Assembly (NCBI GenBank): GCA_965267475.1
Contig: OZ254079.1
Location: 2,294,001 to 2,358,000, forward strand
Origin: JBCBKU01 sp965267475
GTDB taxonomy: Bacteria > Pseudomonadota > Alphaproteobacteria > Rhodobacterales > Rhodobacteraceae
DNA: 64,000 nt
Reading direction: 5' to 3'
The position numbers and the translations under genes were made by a program. Under the pieces are notes generated by a model. That model was not told where the DNA came from. It did not search any database and worked only from the letters and a program-made list of their open reading frames with translations. Positions 40,575 through 48,061 of this stretch are shown piece by piece. The stretch's first letter is position 1. Every line of letters starts with the position of its first letter.

Positions 40575-41234
40575 GTGAGTACCGACAAGAACATCGTATC
40601 GCTGACCGAGTTCCGGTCTGAAAGAGCGCCTCGCCAGATCGCGCAGGTCGAGGCCTATTGGGAAGACCTGCGTGGCGGGCACCTTATGCCTTCGCGGGCC
40701 GACATCAATCCGACCGGGATCGCCGATGCCCTGTCGCACGCCTTTGTGCTGGAACGGATCGCCCCGGGTCTCGCCCGGATGCGCGTGGCAGGCACACATC
40801 TCAATGATCTGATGGGCATGGAAGTGCGCGGGATGCCGATCTCGACCATGTTGATGCCTGATGCACGTGCCGCATTTTCAGAAGCGCTGGAAGCCGTGTT
40901 TTCGGAACCTGCGATCCTTCGGCTCGGTCTGGAAAGCCCTGGGGGGTTCGACCGCGACGCGCTTGAGGCCGAAATGATCATCCTTCCATTGAAAAGCGAT
41001 CTTGGTGACGTGACACGGGCCATCGGCTGCCTTGTCAGCGACGGCAAGATCGGCCGCGTCCCGCGCCGCTTTTCGATTGCCCGCCAGAACCGGCGCACAT
41101 TGATCGGCTATGCGGATCCCGTAGCCGCCGAACAGGTGCAGGCCGCGGAAGAGCAGGAACCTTTCGCGCCAGCCCCGCGTCCGGATCCTGGTAAACCATT
41201 CCTGCGGCTGGTTGAGGATGACGAAACGCTCTGA
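40575..41234 (+). CDS. PAS_5-domain protein (MopJ-like)
   Basis: A 219-residue protein whose first 160 residues form a single PAS domain of the PAS_5 type (FRSERAPRQIAQVEAYWEDLR, then ARMRVAGTHLNDLMGMEVRGMPI), as in Caulobacter MopJ, a modulator of CtrA-dependent cell-cycle signalling. No kinase, DNA-binding or membrane part is present. The C-terminal 50 residues are Pro/Glu-rich and probably disordered. Start GTG/ATG 40575 follows AGAAGGT. A link to CtrA signalling is inference from the domain class and the CtrA-like boxes upstream. Confidence 0.75.
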   Translation: MSTDKNIVSLTEFRSERAPRQIAQVEAYWEDLRGGHLMPSRADINPTGIADALSHAFVLERIAPGLARMRVAGTHLNDLMGMEVRGMPISTMLMPDARAAFSEALEAVFSEPAILRLGLESPGGFDRDALEAEMIILPLKSDLGDVTRAIGCLVSDGKIGRVPRRFSIARQNRRTLIGYADPVAAEQVQAAEEQEPFAPAPRPDPGKPFLRLVEDDETL

Positions 41235-41237
41235 CGT

Positions 41238-42050
41238 CTAGGCCTCGGGCGGCGCATCCAGGCTGTATGTGCCGCGCCGCCACCGCTTGGCATTCGCAAA
41301 CAGGATCAGACCCAGGCGCTCTCGAAACGGGCTCGACCGAAGCGCACCGGTTTCGATACGGGCCGGATCGGTCGCGGCACGACGCAACGTGACCCCGGCC
41401 ATCCAGCCATCCAGAAGGGGCGCGAACCGCACCTTGCCAAGCGCGTGGCGCAGGAAAGCGCCATGGTTCAGGCGCTCGGTTCCGCTTTCTGCCAAAGCAA
41501 CAAGCGCAGGAGCGTCCGTGCCAGTTGGAAAGGGCGCCCTGCCCCGCGCCACCAGATCGGGCACGGCCTTGAAGTATCGGGCCAGTCCGGACCCAAAGGC
41601 AAAGTCGCGCGCTGGTGCTTCAGCGCGGGGGTCCGTCCCAAGGGCCCGCATCCCCGCCCAGGTAAGGTGGCCTGCCGTCCGGTCGATATAACGCTTAAGG
41701 GCATCCAGATCGGGAAATGGCTCCCCACCGATATCCAACCGGCGGGCTTCGATCAGATCGACCAGACAAGCCGCTTCCTCGGCGCCAAGCGCCGTGCCCA
41801 ATGGTGTCGCGACTTCATGGCGGCGAACGGGCCCGCCTGCCGCGATCTCGTCCAGCGCATCGCGCCACCACTGAAGACGCATCTCGGCGATCAGAGGTTC
41901 CTCGGTGAGCCAAGGCGCGCGTGCAACTTCGAGATTAAAGGCCCAAAGCGGGAACAGAACCTTGCGCGCTTCGGGCGGCGCGGCCATCGCCGCACGAAAT
42001 CGATCGGGGTCGCCCTTCTGCAAAAGCTCTGCACAGGCCTGAAGCGTCAT
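41238..42050 (-). CDS. Squalene/phytoene-synthase-fold protein lacking the catalytic Asp motifs
   Basis: A 270-residue protein of the squalene/phytoene synthase superfamily, closest in pattern to the mitochondrial complex I assembly factor NDUFAF6 group: LFPLWAFNLEVARAPWLT and EMRLQWWRDALDEI. The second catalytic motif (DxxxD in RDxxED-RGR of true synthases) is replaced by FKAVPDLVARGRAPFP, so isoprenoid coupling is unlikely. It is the last of a coupled set with the methyltransferase (4-base overlap) and cimA. Function is unknown; a complex I link is inference. Confidence 0.8.
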   Translation of the reverse strand: MTLQACAELLQKGDPDRFRAAMAAPPEARKVLFPLWAFNLEVARAPWLTEEPLIAEMRLQWWRDALDEIAAGGPVRRHEVATPLGTALGAEEAACLVDLIEARRLDIGGEPFPDLDALKRYIDRTAGHLTWAGMRALGTDPRAEAPARDFAFGSGLARYFKAVPDLVARGRAPFPTGTDAPALVALAESGTERLNHGAFLRHALGKVRFAPLLDGWMAGVTLRRAATDPARIETGALRSSPFRERLGLILFANAKRWRRGTYSLDAPPEA

Positions 42051-42751
42051 TTTGGGCGCACGACCGACAAAAGATACCCGGTTTCATCCTTCACGGCACG
42101 CCAGCGGGTGTGTTCGTGCTGTGCCTTATCCAGAACATTCACGAGATCCGGACCGGCACCTGGACGCAGCATTGCGATCCGTGAATCTTGGGGTTCGTAA
42201 TACGCCGTCCAGGCGGCGTCCGAGACCTTCTTCGACGCAAGCGTTGCAAATCCGGCGGCCTGGATCTCTGAAAGGATGTTTTTGTTTCCCTGCACCGGAT
42301 AGCCGTCCCAAAATCCTATAGCGTCCTCTGATGGGGCATCCGTGAAAAGGCAGGGATGGGAAAACACGATTGCTCCACCTGGGCGCAGCACCTTGGCCCA
42401 CGCGGTCAGGCAGGCAGTGATCCCTTTGAAATAGACGGCCCCCGCACACCAGATCAGATCCGCCGCATCGTCCAGTTCAAGCATATCGCCCTGACGCGTC
42501 GATACACGCGGGTCATTGCCCCACTGGTCTTCGACTGTCTCAAGGAAATGCGGATGCAGATCAAGCGCGGTCACCTGACCGTCCGGTGCACCGGCCAGCA
42601 AGGCGCCGATATCCGCGCCGGGACCGCAGGCAATGTCGAATATGCGCGCCGATTTGGGCGTCTCGGCGATCTCCATGGCCCAAGACACGTCAGCGGGCTC
42701 ACCCGGTCCTTCCCGGGGCAAGTCACGATGCAGCGTGAAAAAAGCGCTCAT
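42047..42751 (-). CDS. SAM-dependent methyltransferase, Tam-like
   Basis: A 234-residue class I methyltransferase. Motif I is FDIACGPGADIGALLAG, followed by VTALDLHPHFLETVEDQWG (acidic end of strand 2) and ADLIWCAGAVYFKGI (motif IV). Similar proteins include trans-aconitate-type methyltransferases; the substrate is unknown. Start MSAFFTLHRDLP at 42751 overlaps the cimA stop by 4 bases, so it is co-translated with cimA. Confidence 0.85.
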   Translation of the reverse strand: MSAFFTLHRDLPREGPGEPADVSWAMEIAETPKSARIFDIACGPGADIGALLAGAPDGQVTALDLHPHFLETVEDQWGNDPRVSTRQGDMLELDDAADLIWCAGAVYFKGITACLTAWAKVLRPGGAIVFSHPCLFTDAPSEDAIGFWDGYPVQGNKNILSEIQAAGFATLASKKVSDAAWTAYYEPQDSRIAMLRPGAGPDLVNVLDKAQHEHTRWRAVKDETGYLLSVVRPK

Positions 42752-44367
42752 GCCGCGTCTCTTACGAGTTTCCAATTGATGGCATCCAGAAGGGCGTCGA
42801 AAGACGCGTCGACGATGTTGGCCGAAACGCCGACCGTCGCCCACCGCCGCCCCTGCCCATCCTCGCTGTCGATGATGACGCGCGTCACGGCCTCAGTCCC
42901 ACCATTTGTAATCCGCACCTTGAAGTCGACAAGTCGCATGTCGTCGACCGCCGCCTGTTGGTCACCGAGATCGGTCTTCAACGCCTGCCAAAGCGCGTTG
43001 ACCGGCCCGGCATCCTGCATGTCGGTCGGGTGCTCGTTCTTATAAAACCCCGTGCGCTTGGTGCCGTCCGCCATCTGAACGGTGACCAGCGCCTCGGATT
43101 CCACGACGATCTGACCACGCGCGTTCCGGCGCCGTTCCGAAATCACACGATATCGCTCGACCTCGAAATAACTCGGCAACAACCCTAATTCGGCCCGCGC
43201 AAGCAGCTCGAACGAGGCCTGCGCACTGTCATAGGCATATCCCTGATCCTCGCGTTCCTTGATCCGGTCGAGGATGCGCGTCAGCGCGGGGTCGCCCTTC
43301 TCGGCGGTCAGCCCCATCTCAGACAAACGGTTCAACAGGTTCGACTGTCCGGCCTGGTTCGACATGGGCACAATGCGTTCATTGCCCACCACTTCTGGAT
43401 CGACATGTTCATAGGTCGTCGGATCCTTGACGATGGCCGAGGCATGAAGCCCCGCCTTATGCGCAAAGGCCGACGACCCCACGTAGGGGGCAGAGCGCAG
43501 TGGCACGCGGTTCAGAATGTCATCCAAAAGGCGCGAGGCGCGGGTTAGTCCCGCCAAAGCGTCCAGGGTCACCCCGGTCTCGAACCGGTCCTTGTAGGGG
43601 GCCTTCAACAGAAGCGTCGGGATCAGCGTGGTCAGGTTAGCGTTGCCGCAGCGTTCGCCCAACCCGTTCAACGTCCCCTGGATCTGGCGCGCCCCGGCAT
43701 CAACCGCGGCGAGCGTATTGGCCACAGCGTTGCCCGTGTCGTCATGGGTGTGGATCCCCAGATGATCACCTGGGACTGCCTTGGCGATGACATCCGAAGT
43801 GATCGCGGCCACTTCATGGGGCAAGGTGCCACCATTGGTGTCACAGAGAACGACCCACCGGGCCCCGGCATTCAAGGCGGCCTTGAGGCAATCGAGCGTA
43901 TAGTCCGGATTTGCCTTGTATCCATCGAAGAAATGTTCAGCATCAAAAAGGGCTTCACGGCCGTTCTTCACGCAATGGGCGATGGATTTCTCGATGTTTT
44001 GGACGTTCTCGGACAGGTCGATCCCAAGCGCCTTGAAGACGTGGAAATCATGGGTTTTGCCAACCAAGCAAACGGCAGGCGTATTCGCATTCAGAACGGC
44101 GGCAAGCACATCGTCGTTCTCTGCTGACCGTCCCGCCCGCTTGGTCATGCCGAAAGCGGTGAACGTCGCCTGGGTCTTAGGCGCTTCGGCGAAAAAGGCG
44201 CTGTCTGTCGGATTGGCCCCCGGCCAACCACCTTCGATGTAGTCCAGCCCCAGGGCATCAAGCGTCCCCGCAATCGTGTGCTTGTCGTCAGACGAGAACT
44301 GAACACCTTGCGTTTGCTGACCGTCGCGCAATGTGGTGTCAAACAAGGAAAGGCGTTCTTTGGTCAT
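42748..44367 (-). CDS. cimA: (R)-citramalate synthase
   Basis: Condenses acetyl-CoA with pyruvate to citramalate, giving a threonine-independent route to 2-oxobutyrate and isoleucine. The 539-residue protein has the TIM-barrel start LFDTTLRDGQQTQGVQFSSDDK, the GIHTHDDTGNAVANTL metal site and a C-terminal LeuA-dimer regulatory domain (RVIIDSEDGQGRRWATVGVSANI). The length and YIEGGWPGANPTD block fit the CimA type rather than LeuA. The start MTKERLSLF at 44367 is preferred; the frame runs 10 codons into the hairpin array upstream. Confidence 0.93.
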   Translation of the reverse strand: MTKERLSLFDTTLRDGQQTQGVQFSSDDKHTIAGTLDALGLDYIEGGWPGANPTDSAFFAEAPKTQATFTAFGMTKRAGRSAENDDVLAAVLNANTPAVCLVGKTHDFHVFKALGIDLSENVQNIEKSIAHCVKNGREALFDAEHFFDGYKANPDYTLDCLKAALNAGARWVVLCDTNGGTLPHEVAAITSDVIAKAVPGDHLGIHTHDDTGNAVANTLAAVDAGARQIQGTLNGLGERCGNANLTTLIPTLLLKAPYKDRFETGVTLDALAGLTRASRLLDDILNRVPLRSAPYVGSSAFAHKAGLHASAIVKDPTTYEHVDPEVVGNERIVPMSNQAGQSNLLNRLSEMGLTAEKGDPALTRILDRIKEREDQGYAYDSAQASFELLARAELGLLPSYFEVERYRVISERRRNARGQIVVESEALVTVQMADGTKRTGFYKNEHPTDMQDAGPVNALWQALKTDLGDQQAAVDDMRLVDFKVRITNGGTEAVTRVIIDSEDGQGRRWATVGVSANIVDASFDALLDAINWKLVRDAA

Positions 44368-44383
44368 AGACAGGCCTCCGGCA

Positions 44384-44472
44384 ACGGAGACCGACACGGT
44401 CTCCGTAAGGATTTCGACACGAAATCCAGGAAAACCGCGTCGGTTTTCTGACGATCTCCGTGTCGGAGATCG
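44384..44472. repeat. Array of four hairpins with a shared apical heptamer
   Basis: Four stem-loops stand side by side: 44384-44406, 44409-44427, 44429-44449 and 44452-44472, each with an 8-10 bp stem and a 3-base loop (ACA, ACA, CGT, TGT). The stems differ completely in sequence, but the apex always reads CGACACG or CGACGCG on one strand or the other. The first two are joined through TAA, as at 18.1 kb. The array sits between cysS and cimA in the transcribed strand. Confidence 0.75.
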
Positions 44473-44503
44473 TTGGGTTTAGTGGTGTTGCCAAGATGAA
44501 GGG

Positions 44504-45889
44504 TCATGCCTTGTCCTCCAGCTTGGATGGATCGAAGTCGGGCCCTAGCTTCCAGTCGGCGCCATCCGCCGTATCCATGATCACGACATTGGCTGCTGTG
44601 AACATCTCCCGTATGGCATCGGCGCGCGCGAAGTCCTTGTTCTGCCGCGCTGCATGACGCTCCTCAATCAGCGCCGCGATCCGGACCTTGGCGCTGTCGG
44701 TGATCTCGGTCTCGCCCCTGGATGGCACGGTGTTCAGGCCAAGCAGATCAAGCCCGGCCAAGAGCCCTGGGACATCGCCTTTGCGCGCAAGCTTGTGCAG
44801 TTCCGCAATCGCTCCTGCCGTGTTCAGGTCATCCGACAACGCGTTCAGAAGCGCAGCCGGAACCTGCCCCGGACCATGATCGGCGCGCATCCTGTGCCAT
44901 TTCGCCAATGTATCCGAGGCCTCTTGCCGCTTGGTGTCGGTCCAATCCATCGGCTTCCTGTAATGCGTCGACAGCATCACGAAGCGGATGACGTCGCCGG
45001 GGACGCCCTGGTCCAGAAGGTCCCGCACCGTGAAGAAGTTGCCCAAAGACTTGGACATTTTCTTTCCTTCGACCTGAAGCATCTCGTTGTGCATCCAAAC
45101 ATTTGCGAAGCCGTGACCTGCGCATTTCGATTGCGCGATCTCATTCTCATGGTGGGGGAATTGCAGATCGATGCCGCCGCCGTGGATATCGAAGGTCTCG
45201 CCCAGAAGTTCCCGCGCCATGGCCGAGCACTCGATGTGCCACCCCGGTCGCCCCCGGCCCCAGGGGCTGTCCCAACCGGGCAGATCGTCCGTTGACGGCT
45301 TCCAAAGGACGAAATCCATCGGGTTCTTCTTGTAGGGCGCCACCTCAACTCGAGCGCCCGCAATCATATCCTCGACAGTACGCCCGGACAGGCGGCCGTA
45401 TTCGGCATAGCTGTCGACCGCGAACAGTGCATGGCCCTCGGCCGCATAGGCGTGACCCTTGGCGATCAGATCCTCGATCATCGCGATCATCTGGCCGATA
45501 TATTCTGTCGCTCGTGGTTCTTGATCGGGGCGCAGCGCCCCCAACGCGTCCATGTCGTCGTGATACCAGCCGATGGTTTCATCGGATCGGGAACGGATCA
45601 GATCTTCCAGCGTGCCCGCCTCACCCGCGGCCTTGCGCTTTTGCGCTGTTTCATTGATCCGGTCATCCACATCCGTGAAGTTCCGGACGTAAGTTACGTG
45701 ATCGGTGCCATAGTGGTGCCGCAAAAGCCGGTAGAGGACGTCAAAGACCAGAACGGGTCGTGCATTCCCAAGATGTGCACGGTCATAGACCGTCGGCCCG
45801 CAGACATACATCCGCACGTTCTTTGGATCGAGCGGCACAAATCGCTCTTTCTTGCGCGTCGCGGTGTTATGAAGCTGGATCTCGGTCAC
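44504..45889 (-). CDS. cysS: Cysteinyl-tRNA synthetase
   Basis: Charges tRNA-Cys with cysteine. The 461-residue class I synthetase shows the zinc Cys in MYVCGPTVYD, the HIGH-type motif DRAHLGNARP, GRGRPGWHIECSAMA (zinc Cys and His), and KMSKS in GKKMSKSLGNFFT. I prefer the GTG at 45889 (protein begins VTEIQLHN), which has GAGGACACCTT upstream, over the ATG 45904. It is followed by the four-hairpin array and cimA. Confidence 0.95.
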   Translation of the reverse strand: MTEIQLHNTATRKKERFVPLDPKNVRMYVCGPTVYDRAHLGNARPVLVFDVLYRLLRHHYGTDHVTYVRNFTDVDDRINETAQKRKAAGEAGTLEDLIRSRSDETIGWYHDDMDALGALRPDQEPRATEYIGQMIAMIEDLIAKGHAYAAEGHALFAVDSYAEYGRLSGRTVEDMIAGARVEVAPYKKNPMDFVLWKPSTDDLPGWDSPWGRGRPGWHIECSAMARELLGETFDIHGGGIDLQFPHHENEIAQSKCAGHGFANVWMHNEMLQVEGKKMSKSLGNFFTVRDLLDQGVPGDVIRFVMLSTHYRKPMDWTDTKRQEASDTLAKWHRMRADHGPGQVPAALLNALSDDLNTAGAIAELHKLARKGDVPGLLAGLDLLGLNTVPSRGETEITDSAKVRIAALIEERHAARQNKDFARADAIREMFTAANVVIMDTADGADWKLGPDFDPSKLEDKA

Positions 45890-46080
45890 AAGGTGTCCTC
45901 GCACGGGGTTGGCCCGCGGGCTTTAGCGACTTCTTTGTTCAGAGAAAAGACGACCGGCCCGCGTGACGTGTGTCAGCGGATAATGCAGCAAATGATGATG
46001 GCGTCTTGCCGGGTCATGGGATGTCAGTAGCCTTTTTGCGGGGGCTTGCCAAGGTGGCGTCGCTCTTCCAACTTGTTTGC

Positions 46081-46437
46081 ATGGACCGAAAGCCCGTTAA
46101 CGCCTTTTGCAAAACGCTTCCAGGTGCGGAATGGTCGGACCCCTGGGGCGGCGGTCATGACGCCTGGAAAGTCGGCGGGAAGATGTTCGCCTGTATCGGC
46201 ATGTCAAACGATGGCGTCAGCGTGAAGACCCCCGATATCGAGACCGCCGGCCTTTTGATCGAGATGGGCCGGGCCGAACGCGCCCCCTATTTCCACAAAT
46301 CCTGGGTCCGGATCCCCTGGAACCATGTCGACGACGACGAATTCCGCGAGCGGCTCCTGACGTCGTACAAGATCGTGCGGTCGGGACTGACGAAGAAATT
46401 CCAGGCAACGCTTGACCCCTTGCCGGATGGGGCGTGA
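46081..46437 (+). CDS. MmcQ/YjbR-family protein
   Basis: A 118-residue protein of the YjbR double-wing fold: VNAFCKTLPGAEWSDPWGGG, HDAWKVGGKMFACIGM, then YFHKSWVRIPW and the C-terminal LTSYKIVRSGLTKK. The family binds DNA-like ligands in its fold but has no settled function. ATG 46081 starts the similarity; the upstream open frame does not resemble the family. It precedes a DNA glycosylase-like gene by 64 bases. Confidence 0.85.
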   Translation: MDRKPVNAFCKTLPGAEWSDPWGGGHDAWKVGGKMFACIGMSNDGVSVKTPDIETAGLLIEMGRAERAPYFHKSWVRIPWNHVDDDEFRERLLTSYKIVRSGLTKKFQATLDPLPDGA

Positions 46438-46501
46438 GTGCACCGCACTGGTGCGAGAACGATCCTTTTCTAAAGGGTTTGGGCCGCGCTAGGATGATGC
46501 C

Positions 46502-47161
46502 ATGAGATCCTTTGACGAAATCTTTGCCATCTCTGCGGACCGGCATGGCGGACCTGAGGCACTGGAGGCCTTGCTGTCTGAAACGTCCTATGCGCAGCAC
46601 ACAACCGATGATCGCTGGCTCGCAACATTGACCCAGGCTGTGTTTTCGGCCGGTTTCAACTGGAAGGTCATCCGGACCAAATGGCCCGGTTTTGAGGCGG
46701 CGTTCTGGGGGTTTGACGTGGGCCGTTGCGCCATGATGTCGGACGAAGATCTGGATACCCTGATCTCTGACACACGGATTGTGCGGCACGGTGCCAAGAT
46801 CCAGTCGGTCCGCGACAACGCGGTGATGCTTCAGGAACTGGCGGCAACCCATGGCAGTGCCTCCAAGGCCATCGCAGACTGGCCCAGCTCGGATTTTATC
46901 GGTCTGTTGGATTACCTTAAGAAGAACGGCAATCGGTTGGGCGGCAACTCGGCGCAATATGCCCTGCGGTTTGGCGGGCGGGACGCCTTTATTCTGAGCC
47001 GCGATGTGGTGGGACGCCTGATCGCGGAAGGCGTCATCGACAAGGCACCCACGTCAAGGAAGGCGATGGCCGCGGTACAAGACGCTTTCAATATCTGGAG
47101 CCAACAGTCGGGGCGTGGATTGACCGCAATCAGCCGGGTGCTTGCCCTGTCGACCGGTTAG
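46502..47161 (+). CDS. DNA-3-methyladenine glycosylase I-like protein
   Basis: A 219-residue helix-hairpin-helix DNA glycosylase-type protein: TDDRWLATLTQAVFSAGFNWKVIRTKWPGFEAAF matches Tag (positions about 35-70), and the HhH region lies near FIGLLDYLKKNGNRLGGNSAQYALR. The N-terminal Cys zinc residues of E. coli Tag are not seen, so specificity for 3-methyladenine is uncertain. It probably removes alkylated bases. It overlaps the convergent small gene by 4 bases. Confidence 0.75.
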   Translation: MRSFDEIFAISADRHGGPEALEALLSETSYAQHTTDDRWLATLTQAVFSAGFNWKVIRTKWPGFEAAFWGFDVGRCAMMSDEDLDTLISDTRIVRHGAKIQSVRDNAVMLQELAATHGSASKAIADWPSSDFIGLLDYLKKNGNRLGGNSAQYALRFGGRDAFILSRDVVGRLIAEGVIDKAPTSRKAMAAVQDAFNIWSQQSGRGLTAISRVLALSTG

Positions 47162-47382
47162 CGGCGGGCGCGGCGTTCAATATCGATTGCGCGGGCCTTT
47201 TCGATCATTTCCTTCCGGGCGAGCACATTGCGCGGGTTTGTCTGTAAAGCCAGCTCGCGGCCCGCAACTTCGACCATGGCGGTGACGGACACACCGTTCT
47301 GATGGCAGAAAGTGCGCCATCCGTCATAGGCATCGCTGGTGATCTTCGCCGACAGCGTTTCCCGGTCAGTGTTTGATGGCAT
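47158..47382 (-). CDS. Small conserved-looking protein of unknown function
   Basis: A 74-residue polar protein starting MPSNTDRETLSAKITSDAYDGW. The first part resembles a ribbon-helix-helix or CopG-like start (ETLSAKITSDAYDGWRTFC), the remainder is a basic helix with NPRNVLARKEMIEKARAIDIERR. DNA binding is possible but not shown. The start at 47382 follows GGATCGG. It is tail-to-tail with the glycosylase gene. Confidence 0.55.
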   Translation of the reverse strand: MPSNTDRETLSAKITSDAYDGWRTFCHQNGVSVTAMVEVAGRELALQTNPRNVLARKEMIEKARAIDIERRARR

Positions 47383-47781
47383 GGGCCGATCCTTGTCTGC
47401 TACCCCTGCCCCGATCCGGGCGCCCCCTGTGATTGGATGACGAAATTCGCCTCTGCGCTCAAGGGAAAACCACCTGAAGCGGCCTGTGTCGAGATGGATA
47501 AATCCAGACAATTAGATTGACTGCACAAGGATCCATTCGAATTCAGGTGGCCACGCCCATCTGCTGCTTGCTGTACCTTGCTGCAATCGGTCGAGGGATT
47601 GCCACATATTGTATGTTCGCAGGGCCAACCCGCAATATAGACCCACTGATTGCTGCAATAACACTTCGTCAAGTGGTCTTGAGCGCCGTTTACGTTTGCT
47701 CAACCGCAACTTGTAGATTCCGTTGTTTGAATTCCGCCCTCTGATATAAATCCAGGCAGGGGATTTCATGAGGGTTAGACC
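47383..47781. other. 399-base gene-poor interval
   Basis: No open frame here looks real on either strand; the frames present are Cys-, Gln- and Ser-rich and match nothing I know. The stretch 47500-47760 is visibly less GC-rich than its surroundings. Near its end a promoter candidate and a 5-codon frame (47768-47785) lead into the small gene at 47782. Confidence 0.5.
47723..47750 (+). promoter_or_regulatory. Candidate promoter for the 47782 gene
   Basis: TTGTTT (47723-47728) and TATAAA (47745-47750) are separated by 16 bases. The predicted transcript would begin about 25 bases before the start codon. Confidence 0.4.
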
Positions 47782-48018
47782 TTGACGCATCAATTGGCAG
47801 CACAGCAGGCATTTAACGAAGCACCTGATCTGGCACTGGAATGGCTGCGCCTCCGGCAGGCGGTCCAGACGATCAAAACCATTGGTTTTGTTATCGAATC
47901 CGTCGATGAGACGGCCGCAGCCGCCAATCTTCGTGCCCTGGCGGACGAAATCGACGCGGTGGCTTCCGCCGGCTTGCGTCGCACGACCGAACCCGGGCTC
48001 CGACCCAACGAGGCCTGA
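47782..48018 (+). CDS. Small Ala/Leu-rich helical protein of unknown function
   Basis: A 78-residue protein starting at TTG with GAGGG 6 bases upstream. It is predominantly helical (DLALEWLRLRQAVQTIKTI, then AAAANLRALADEIDAV) and polar, with no signal or membrane part. I do not recognise a family. A 5-codon frame (47768-47785) overlaps its start and might couple or modulate translation. It lies 43 bases before the aminotransferase gene on the same strand. Confidence 0.5.
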   Translation: MTHQLAAQQAFNEAPDLALEWLRLRQAVQTIKTIGFVIESVDETAAAANLRALADEIDAVASAGLRRTTEPGLRPNEA

Positions 48019-48061
48019 CTCCCCGATTGACTTCAGAGGCAGAGATGGGACCGTTGCGGTC

